DNA of 64,000 bases from Phaseolus vulgaris (taxonomy: Eukaryota; Streptophyta; Magnoliopsida; Fabales; Fabaceae), in NCBI RefSeq assembly GCF_000499845.2, contig NC_023756.2:45709947-45773946 (forward strand). The letters are read 5' to 3'. Each line of letters starts with the position of its first letter. The stretch's first letter is position 1. The translations under genes and the position numbers were made by a program. The notes under the pieces are model-generated. The model worked only from the letters and a program-made list of their open reading frames with translations, had not been told where the DNA came from and searched no databases. Below are positions 1-12,000 of the stretch, piece by piece.

Positions 1-3000
1 AATCTACTCTGAATTTGGGACAAAAGGTGACAAATTTCAAGTCAAATGGATGAGTATTCACTCACGAAAAAAAATCAAACAGTTTCACACACAAACGAAC
101 TTTCCTTTCGGCCTTGGCAGTGATGAATAAAAAATTTATTACCAATCCTGTGGGACGAACCTCGGGCTCAAATCTCAACCAAAATTCAGTAGACATAGTC
201 ACGAACGTCTAGTATAAATTTCAGACGAAAATACCCAAGGAGTAAGGTGTTGGAAATATCAGACCGAGAATGAACAAAACTAGTTTTCCGAAAACAAAGC
301 CTCCTAGCTTTTCTTCTTGCTATCTTCTTTTTGTGATTTGTTTATGGACGTGCCTCCTTACCTGGGTGCAAACAACATATGAAAGTACTTGTCTGAATTT
401 TTTCAGCGCAATACGGACTTAGAATAAAATTTCAGAAAGTAGGGCGAAATTTCACAAGTTTTGGAATAGTATAGCCTTGTTTTGCACAAAATTTCTGAAA
501 AATTCTCCCGAAATTGTTTTTTCCTGGATTTTCACGTATGAATCTACACTGAATTTGAGACAAAACGCGACAAATTTCAGGTCAAACGGATGAGTTTTCA
601 CCCACGAAAAAAATCAAACAGTTTCACACACAAATGAACCTTCCTTTCAGCCCTGACAGTGATGAAAAAAAAATTGATTGTCAATCCTGTGGGACGAACC
701 TGGGGATCAAATCTCAGCCAAAACTCAGTAGACACAGTGACGAACGTATGGTAAAAATTTCAGACGAAAATACCCAAGGAGTAAGGCATAGTAATTCCCA
801 GCCCGAAAATGAACAAAATTGGTTTTCCGAAAACAAAGCCTCCTGGCTTTTCTCCCTACTATCTTCTTTTTGTGATTTGTTTATGGACGTGCGTCCTTAC
901 CTGGGTGCAAACAACATATGAAAGTACTTGTCTGAATTTTTTCAGCGCAATACGGACCCAGAATAAAATTTCATAAAGTAGGACGAAATTTCACAAGTTT
1001 TGGTAGAGGATAGCCTTGGTTTGCACAAAATTTTTGAAAAATTCTCCCAAAATAGTTTTTTCCTGAATTTCCGCGTAAGAATCTACACTAAATTTGGGAC
1101 AAAACGCGACAAATTTCAAGTCAAACGGATGAGTTTTCACCCACGAAAAAATCAAACAGTTTCACACACAAACAAACCTTCCTTTTGGCCCTGGCAGTGA
1201 TGATAAAAAAATTTATTGCCAATCCTGTGGGACGAACTTGGGGCTCAAATCTCATCCAAAACTCAGTAGACACAGTGACGAACGTCTGGTAAAAATTTCA
1301 GACGAAAATACCCAAGGAGTAAGGCGTAGTATCTCACAGACCGAGAATGAACAAAACTGGTTTTCCGAAAACAAAGCCTCCTGGCTTTTCTCCCTGCTAT
1401 CTTCTTTTTATGATTTGTTTATGGACGTGCCTGCTTACCTGGGTGCAAACAACGTATGAAAGTACTTGTCTGAATTTTTTCAGCGCAATACGGACCCATA
1501 ATAAAATTTCATAAACCAGGGTGAAATTTCACAAGTTTTGGTAGGTCTTGGTTTGCACAACATTTCTGAAAAATTCTCCCGAAATAGTTTTTCCTGAATT
1601 TCCACGTGAGAATCTACACTGAATTTGGGACAAAACGCGACAAATTTCAAGTCAAACGGATGAGTATTCACCCACGAAAAAATCAAAGAGTTTCAGGCAG
1701 TGATGATAAAAAAATTTATTGTCAATCCTGTGGGACGAACCTGGGGCTCAAATCGCATCCAAAACTCAGTAGACACAGTGACGAACGTCTGGTAAAAATT
1801 TCAGACGAAAATACCCAAGGAGTAAGGCGTAGTAACTCCCAGACCGGGAGTGAACAAAACTAGTTTTCCGAAAACAAAGCCTCCTGGCTTTTCTCCCCCG
1901 TATCTTCTTTTTGTGATTTGTTTATGGACGTGCTTCCTTACCTGGGTGCAAACAACATATGAAAGTACTTGTCTGAATTTTTATAGCGCAATACGGATCC
2001 AGAATAAAATTTCAGAAAGTAGGGCGAAATTTCACAAGTTTTGGTAGAGGATAACCTTGGTTTGCACAAAATTTCTGAAAAACTCTCCCGAAATAGTTTT
2101 TTCCTGAAATTCCACGTAAGAATCCGCACTGAATTTGGGACAAAATGCGACAAATCTCAGGTCAAACGGATGAGTATTCACTCACGAAAAAAATCAAACA
2201 GTTTCACACACAAACGAACCTTCCTTTCGGCCCTGACAGTGATGAATAAAAAATTTATTGCCAATCCTGTGGGACGAACCTGGGGATCAAATCTCAGCCA
2301 AAACTCAGTAGACACAGTGACGAACGTATGGTAAAAATTTCAGACGAAAATACCCAAGGAGTAAGGTGTAGTAATCCCAGACCGAGAATGAACAAAACTG
2401 GTTTTCCGAAAACAAAGCCTCTTGGCTTTTCTCCCTGCTATCTTCTTTTTGTGATTTGTTTACGGACGTGCCTCCTTACCTGGGTTGAAACAACATATGA
2501 AAGTACTTGTCTGAATTTTTTCAGCGCAATACGGACCCAGAATAAAATTTCATAAACTAGGGTGAAATTTCACAAGTTTTGGTAGGTCTTGGTTTGCACA
2601 AAATTTCTGAAAAATTCTCCCGAAATAGTTTTTCCTGAATTTCCACATAAAAATCTACACTAAATTTGGGACAAAACGCGACAAATTTCAAGTCAAACGA
2701 ATGAGTATTCACCCACGAAAAAATCGAAGAGTTTCACACACAAACAAACCTTCCTTTCGGCCCTGGCAGTGATGATGAAAAAATTTATTGCCAATCCTGT
2801 GGGACGAACCTGGGGCTCAAATCTCATCCAAAACTCAGTAGACACAGTGACGAACGTCTGGTAAAAATTTCAGACGAAAATACCCAAGGAATAAGGCGTA
2901 GTATCTCACAGACCGAGAATGAACAGAACTGGTTTTCCGAAAACAAAGCCTCCTGGCTTTTCTCCCTCCTATCTTCTTTTTATGATTTGTTTATGGACGT

Positions 3001-6000
3001 GCCTCCTTACCTGGGTACAAACAACATATCAAAGTACTTGTCTGAATTTTTTTAGCGCAATACGGACCCAGAATAAAATTTCAGAAAGTAGGGCGAAATT
3101 TCACAAGTTTTGGTAGAGGATAACCTTGGTTTGCACAATATTTCTGAAAAATTCTCATGAAATAGTTTTTTCCTGAATTTCCACGAAAGAATCTACACTG
3201 AATTTGGGACAAAACGCGACAAATTTCAAGTCAAATGGATGAGTATTCACCCACGAAAAAAATTAAACAGTTTCACACACAAAAGAACCTTCCTTTCGGT
3301 CCTGGTAGTGATTAAAAAATTTATTGCCAATCCTGTGGGACGAACCTGGGGATCAAATCTCAGCCAAAACTCACTAGACACAGTGACGAACGAATGGTAA
3401 AAATTTCAGACGAAAATACCCAAGGAGTAAGGCGTAGTAACTCCCAGACCGAGAATGAACAAAACTGGTTTTCCGAAAACAAAGCCTCTTAGTTTTTCAC
3501 CCTGCTATCTTCTTTTTGTGATTTGTTTACGGACGTGCCTCCTTACCTGGGTGCAAACAACATATGAAAGTACTTGTCTGAATTTTTTCAGCGCAATACG
3601 GACCCAGAATAAAATTTCATAAACTAGGGTGAAATTTCACAAGTTTTGGTAGGTCTTGGTTTGCACAAAATTTCTGAAAAATTCTCCCGAAATAGTTTTT
3701 CCTGAATTTCCACATAAGAATCTACACTGAATTTGGGACAAAACGCGAAAAATTTCAAGTCAAACGGATGAGTATTCACTCACGAAAAAATCAAAGAGTT
3801 TCACACACACACAAACCATCATTTCGGCCCTGGCAGTGATGATAGAAAAAATTTATTGCCAATCCTGTGGGACGAACCTGGGGCTCAAATCACATCCAAA
3901 ACTCAGTAGACACAGTGACGAACGTCTGGTAAAAATTTCAGACGAAAATACCCAAGGAGTAAGGCGTAGTAACTCCCAGACCGAGAATGAACAGAACTGG
4001 TTTTCCGAAAACAAAGCCTCCTCGATTTTCTCCCTGCTATATTCTTTTTGTGATTTTTTTACGGACGTGTCTCCTTACCTGGGTGCAAAAAACATATGAA
4101 AGTACTTGTCCGAATTTTTTCAGCGCAATACGGACCCAGAATAAAATTTCAGAAAGTAGGGCGAAATTTCACAAGTTTTGGTAGAGGATAGCCTTGGTTT
4201 GCACAAAATTTCTGAAAAATTCTCCCGAAATAGTTTTTTCCTGAAATTACACGTAAGAATCTACACTGAATTTGGGACAAAACGCGACAAATTTTAGGCC
4301 AAACGGATGAGTATTCACTCACGGAAAAAATCAAACAGTTTCACACACAAACGAACCTTCCTTTCGGCCCTGGCAGTGATGAATAAAAAATTTATTGCCA
4401 ATCCTGTGGGACGAATCTGGGAATAAATTCTCAGCCAAAACTCAGTAGACACAGTGACAAACGTATAGTAAAAAGTTCAGACTAAAATACCCAAGGAGTA
4501 AGGCGTACTAATTCCTAGACCGAGAATGAACAAAACTGGTTTTCCGAAAACAAAGTCTCCTGGCTTTTCTCCCTGCTATCTTCATTTTGTGATTTGTTTA
4601 TGGACGTGCCTCCTTACCTGGGTGCAAACAACATATGAAAGTACTTGTCTGAATTTTTTCAGCGCAATATGGACCCAAATAAAATTTCATAAACTAGGGC
4701 GAAATTTCACAAATTTTGGTAGAGGATAGCCTTGGTTTGCACAAAATTTCTGAAAAATTCTCCCGAAATAGTTTTTTCCTGAATTTCCACGTCAGAATCT
4801 ACACTGAATTTGGGACAAAACGCGACAAATTTGAAGTCAAACGAATGAGTATTCAGCCACGAAAAAAATCAAAGAGTTTCACACACAAACAAACCTTCCT
4901 TTCGACCATGGCAGTGATGATAAAAAAAATTTATTGCCAATCCTGTGAAACGAACCTGGGGCTCAAATCTCATCCAAAACACAGTAGACACAGCGACGAA
5001 CGTCTGGTAAAAATTTCAGACGAAAATACCCAAGGAGTAAGGCGTAGTAATTCCCAGACCGAGAATGAACAAAACTGGTTTTCCGAAAACAAAGCCTCCT
5101 GGCTTTTCGCCCCCGTATCTTCTTTTTGTGATTTTTTTATGGACGTGCTTCCTTACCTGGGTGCAAACAACATATGAAAGTATTTGTTTGAATTTTTTTA
5201 GCGCAATACGGACCCAGAATAAAATTTCAGAAAGTAGAGCGAAAATTCACAAGTTTTGGTAGAGGATAACCTTGGTTTGCAAAATAATTCTGAAAAATTC
5301 TCCGGAAATAGTTTTTTCCTGAAATTCCACGTAAGAATCTACACTGAATTTGGGACAAAATCCGACAAATCTCAAGTCAAACGGATGAGTATTCACTCAC
5401 GAAAAAAATCAAACAGTTTCACACACAAACGAACCTTCCTTTCGGCTCTGGCAGTGATGAATAAAAAATTTATTGCCAATCCTGTGGGACGAACCTCGGG
5501 ATCAAATCTCAGCCAAAACTCAGTAGACACAGTGACGAACGTATAATAAATATTCAGACGAAAATACCTCAGGAGTAAGGCATAGTAATTCCTAGCCCGA
5601 AAATGAACAAATTTTTTTTTCCGAAAACAAAGCCTCCTGGCTTTTCTCCCTACTATCTTCTTTTTGTGATTTGTTTATGGACGTGCCTCCTTACCTGGGT
5701 GCAAACAACATATGAAAGTACTTGTCTGAATTTTTTCAGCGCAATACGGACCCAGAATAAAATTTGAGAAAGTAGGGCAAAATTTCACAAGTTTTGGTAG
5801 AGGATAGCCTTGGTTTGCACAAAATTTGTGAAAAATTCTCCCGAAATAGTTTTTTCCTGAATCTACACTGAATTTGGGACAAAACGCGACAAATTTCAGG
5901 TCAAACGGATGAGTATTCACCCACGAAAAATATCAAAGAGTTTCACACACAAACGAACCTTCCTTTCGGCCCTGGCAGTGATGATAAAAAAAATTTATTG

Positions 6001-9000
6001 CCAATCCTGTGGGACGAACTTGGGGCTCAAATCTCATCAAAAACTCAGTAGACACAGTGACGAACGTCTGGTAAAAATTTCAGACGAAAATACCCAAGGA
6101 GTAAGGCGTAGTAATTCCCAGACCGAGAGTGAACAAAACTAGTTTTCCAAAAGAAAAAGCCTCCTGGGTTTTCTCCGCCGTATCTTGTTTTTTTGATTTG
6201 TTTATGGACGTGCCTTCTTACCTGGGTGCAAACAACATATGAAAATACTTGTCTGAATTTTTTCAGCGCAATACGGACCCAGAATAAAATTTCAGAAAGT
6301 AGGGCGAAATTTCACAAGTTTTGGTAGAGGATACCTTGGTTTACACAAGATTTCTGAAAAATTCTCCCGAAATTGTTTTTTCCTGAAATTCCACATAAGA
6401 ATCTACACTGAATTTGGGACAAAACGCGACAAATTTCAGGTCAAACGGATGAGTATTCACTCACGTAAAAAATCAAACAGTTTCACACACAAACGAACAT
6501 TCCTTTCGGCCGTGACAGTGATGAATAAAAAATTTATTGCCAATCCTGTGGGACGAACTTGGGGCTCAAATCTCATCCAAAACTCAGTAGACACAGTGAC
6601 GAACGTCTGGTAAAAATTTCATACGAAAATACCCAAGGAGTAAGGCGTAGTATTTCCCAGACCGAGAGTGAACAAAACTGGTTTTCCGAAAGAAAAAGCC
6701 TCCTGGGTTTTCTCCCCCGTATCTTGTTTTTGTGCTTTGTTTATGGACGTGCCTGCATACCTGGGTGCAAACAACATATGAAAGTACTTGTCTGAAATTT
6801 TTCAGCGCAATACGAACCCAGAATAAAATTTCAGAAAGTAGGGCGAAATTTCACAAGTTTTGGTATAGGATACCTTGGTTTACACAAGATTTCTGAAAAA
6901 TTCTCCCGAAATTGTTTTTTCCAAAAATTCCACGTAAGAATCTACACTGAATTTGGGACAAAACGCGACAAATTTCAGGTCAAACGGATGAGTATTCACT
7001 CACGAAAAAAATCAAACAGTTTCACACACAAACGAACATTCCTTTCGGCCCTGACAGTGATGAATAAAAAATTTATTGCCAATTCTGTGGGACGAACCTG
7101 GGGATCAAATCTCAGCCAAAACTCAGTAGACACAGTGACGAACGTATGATAAAAATTCAGACGAAAATACCCCAGGAGAAGGTATATTAATTCCCAGCCC
7201 GAAAATGAACAAAATTGGTTTTCCGAAAACAAAGCCTCCTGGCTTTTCTCCCTACTATCTTCTTTTTGTGATTTGTTTATGGACGTCCCTCCTTACCTGG
7301 GCGCAAACAACATATGAAAGTAGTTGTCTGAATTTTTTCAGACAAGTACAGACCAAGAAATAAAATTTCAGAAAGTAGGGCGAAATTTCACAAGTTTTGG
7401 TAGAGGATAACCTTGGTTTGCACAAAATTTCTGAAAAATTCTCTTGAAATAGTTTTTTCCTGAAATTCCACGTAAGAATCTACACTGAATTTGGGACAAA
7501 ACGCGACAAATTTCAGGTCAAACGGATGAGTATTCACTCACGAAAAAAATCAAACAGTTTCACACACAAACGAACCTTCCTTTCGGCTCTGGCAGTGATG
7601 AATAAAAAATTTATTGCCAATCCTGTGGGACGAACCTCGGGATCAAATCTCAGCCAAAACTCAGTAGACACAGTGACGAACGTATGGTAAAAATTCAGAC
7701 GAAAATACCCCAGGAGTAAGGCATAGTAATTCCCAGCCCGAAAATGAACAAAATTGGTTTTCCGAAAACAAAGCCTCCTGGCTTTTCTCCCTACTATCCT
7801 CTTTTTGTGATTTGTTTATGGACTTGCCTCCTTACCTGGGTGCAAACAACATATGAAAGTACTTGTCTGAATTTTTTCAGCGCAATACGGACCCAGAATA
7901 AAATTTCAGAAAGTAGGGCGAAATTTCACAAGTTTTGGTAGAGCCTTGGTTTGCACAAAATTTCTGAAAAATTCTCCCGAAATAATTTTTTCCTGAAATT
8001 CCACGTAAGAATCTACACTGAATTTGGGACAAAACGCGACAAATTTCAGGTCAAACGAATGAGTATTCACCCACGAAAAAAATCAAACAGTTTCACACAC
8101 ATACGAACCTTTCTTTCGGCCTTGGTAGTGATGAACAAAAAATTTATTGCCAATCCTGTGGGACGAACCTGGGGCTCAAATCTCATCCAAAACTCATTAG
8201 ACACAGTGACGAACGTCTGGTAAAAATTTCAGACGAAAATACCCAAGGAGTAAGGCGTAGTAATTCCCAGACCGAGAGTGAACAAAACTGGATTTCCGAA
8301 AGAAAAAGCCTCCTGGGTTTTTTCCCCCGTATCTTGTTTTTGTGATTTGTTTATGGATGTGCCTGCTTACCTGGGTGCAAACAACATATGAAAATACTTG
8401 TCTGAATTTTTTCAGCGCAATACGGACCCAGAATAAAATTTCAGAAAGTAGGGCGAAATTAAACAAGTTTTGGTAAAGGATAACCTTGGTTTGCACAAAA
8501 TTTCTGAAAAATTCTCCCAAAATTGTTTTTTCCTGAAATTCCACGTAAGAATCTACACTGAATTTGGGACAAAACGCGACAAATTTCAGGTCAAATGGAA
8601 GAGTATTCACTCACGAAAAAAATCAAACAGTTTCACACACAAACGAACCTTCCTTTCGGCCCTGACAGTGATGAATAAAAAATTTATTGCCAATCCTGTG
8701 GGACGAACCTGGGGATCAAATCTCAGCCAAAACTCAGTAGACACAGTGACGAACGTATGGTAAAAATTCAGACGAAAATACCCCAGGAGTAAGGCATAGT
8801 AATTCCCAGCCCGAAAATGAACAAAATTGGTTTTCCGAAAACAAAGCCTCCTGGCTTTTCTCCCTACTATCTTCTTTTTTGTGATTTCTTTATGGTCGTG
8901 CCTCCTTACCTGGGTGCAAACAACATATGAAAGTACTTGTCTGAATTTTTTCAGCGCAATACGGACCCAGAATAAAATTTTAGAAAGTATGGCGAAATTT

Positions 9001-12000
9001 CACAAGTTTTGGTAGAGGATAGCCTTGGTTTGCACAAAATTTCTGAAAAATTCTCCCAAAATTGTTTTTTCCTGAAATTCCACGTAAGAATCTACACTGA
9101 ATTTGGGACAAAACGCGACAAATTTCAGGTCAAACGGATGAGTATTCACCCACGAAAAAAATCAAACAGTTTCACAGACAAACGAACCTTCCTTTCGGCC
9201 TTGGTAGTACTGAATAAAAAATTTATTGCCAATCCTGTGGGACGAACCTGGGGCTGAAATCTCATCCAAAACTCAGTAGACACAGTGACGAACGTCTGGT
9301 AAAAATTTCAGACGAAAATACCCAAGGAGTAAGGCGTAGTAATTCCCAGACCGAGAGTGAACAAAACTGGTTTTGCCAAAGCAAAAGCCTCCTGGGTTTT
9401 CTCCCCCGTATCTTCTTTTTGTCATTTGTTTATGGACGTGCCTCCATACCTGGGTGCAAACAACATATGAAAGTACTTGTCTGAATTTTTGCAGCGCAAT
9501 ACGGACCCAGAATAATATTTTAGTAAGTAGGGCGAAATTTCACAAGTTTTGGTAGAGGATAGCCTTGGTTTGCATAAAATTTCTGAAAAATTCTCTGGAA
9601 ATAGTTTTTTCCCTCAATTCCACGTAAGAATCTACACTGAATTCGGGACAAAACGCGACAAATTTCAATTCAAACGGATGAGTATTCACTCACGAAAAAA
9701 ATCAAACAGTTTTACACACAAACGAACCTCCCTTTCGATCCTGGCAGTGATGAATAAAAAATTTATTGGCAATCCTGTGGGACGATCCTGGGGATCAAAT
9801 CTCTGCCAAAACTCAGTAGACACAGTGACGAACATATGGTAAAAATTTCAGACAATAATACCTTAGAAGTAAGGTGTAGTATTTCCCAGTCCGAGAATGA
9901 AAAAAACTGGTTTTCCGAAAACTAAGCCTCCTGGTTTTTCTCCCCGGTATCTTCTTTTTGTAATTTGTTTATGGACGTGCCTCCTTACCTGGGTGCAAAC
10001 AATATATGAAAGTACTTTTCTGGATTTTTTCAGCGCAATACGGACCCAGAATAAAATTTCAGAAAGTAGGGCGAACTTTCACGAGTTTTTGTAGAGGATA
10101 GCCTTGGTTTGAACAAAATTTCTCAAAAATTCTCCTGAAATAGATTTTCTTGAAATTCCACGTAAGAATCTACAATGAATTTGGGACAAAACGCGACAAA
10201 TTTAAGTTCAAACGGATGAGTATTCATCTTGGAAAAAAATGAAACAGTTTCACACATAAACGAACCTTCCTTTTGGCCCTGGCAGTGATGAATAAAAAAT
10301 TTATTGCCAATCCTATGGGACGAACCTGGGGCTTAAATCTCATCCAAAACTCAGTAGACACAGTGACGAACGTCTGGTAAAAAGTTCAGACTAAAACACC
10401 CAAGGAGTAAGGCGTAGTAATTCCCAGACCGAGAGTGAACAAAACCGGTTTTCCGAAATCAAAGCCTCCTTGCTTGTCTCCCCTGTATCTTCTTTTTGTG
10501 ATTTGTTTATGGACGTGCCTCCTTACCTGGGTGCAAACAACATATGAAAGTACTTGTGTGAATTTTTTCAGCGCAATACGAACCCAGAAAAAAATTGCAA
10601 AAAGAAGGGTAGAATTTCACAAGTTTCGGTAGAGTAACCTTGACCTTGGTTTACACAAAATTTCTGAAAAGTTCTCCCGAAATAGTTTTTTCCTGAAATT
10701 CCGCGTAGGAACCTCGACTGAATTTGGGAAAAAAAGTGACAAATTTAAGGTCACACACAAAGATCCTTCCTTTCAGCCCTTGCAATAATGAATAAAAAAT
10801 TTATTGTCAAACTTGTGGGTGGAATCTGAGGCTGAAATCCAAGCCAAAACCATATGAAAGTACTTGTTTGAATTTTTTCAGCGGAATACAGACGTGGAAA
10901 AAAATTTTCGAACGTAGGGCAGCATTTCACAAGTTTCGGGAGAGGATAACCATGGTTTACACAAAACTTCTGAAAAATTCTCCCGAAATAGTTTTTTCAT
11001 TAAATTCCTCGTAGGAACCTCGACTGGAATTGGGACAAAACGCGACAGATTCAACGGAATACACCTAGGAAAAAAATCAAACAGTTTCACACACAAACGA
11101 TCCTTCCTTTCAGCCCTGGCAGTGATGAATGAAAAATTTATTGCCAATCTTGTGGGAGGAATCTGGGGCTCAAATCCCACCCAAAACTCAATAGACACAG
11201 TGACAAATCTCTAGTAAAAATTTCAGACCAAAATACACAAGCAGTAAGGCGTACTAAATCCCAGACCGAGAGTGAACAACGTTGGTTTTCCGAAAACAAA
11301 ACGTCCTACGTTTTCTACCCCGTATCTTTTTTGGTGATTTTTTTATGGACGTGTCTCCTTACCTGGGTGCAAAAACCATATGAAAGTACTTGTGTGAATT
11401 TTTTCAATGGAATACGGACCTGGAAAAAAATTGCAGAACGTAGGGCAGAATTTCACAAGTTTCGTTTGAGGATAGCCTTGATTTACACAAAATTTCTGAA
11501 AAGTTCTTCCGAAATAGTTTTTTCCTGAAATTCCACGTAGGAACCTCAACTAAATTTGGGACAAAACGCGACAAATTTCAGGTCAAACCGTGGAGTATTC
11601 ACCTACGAAAAAAATCGAACACTTTCACACACAAACGATACTTCCTTTCAGTCCATGCAGTGATGAATAAAAAATTTATTGTCAAACTTGTTGGAGGAAT
11701 CTGGGGCTCAAATCCCACCCAAAACTCAATAGACACAGTGAAGAATGTCTGGAAAAAATTTCATACCAAAATACCACGTTTACAGAATTTCACAATTTCG
11801 GTAGAGTATAGCCTTGGTTTACACAAAATTTCTGAAAAATTGTCCCGAAATAGTTTTCTCCTGAAATTCCACGTAGGTACCTGAACTGAATTTGGGACAA
11901 AACGCGACAAATTTAAGTTCAAACGGATGAGTATTCATCTTGGAAAAAAAGTCAAACAGTTTCACACAAAAACGATCCTTCCTTTCAGCCCTGGCAGTGA

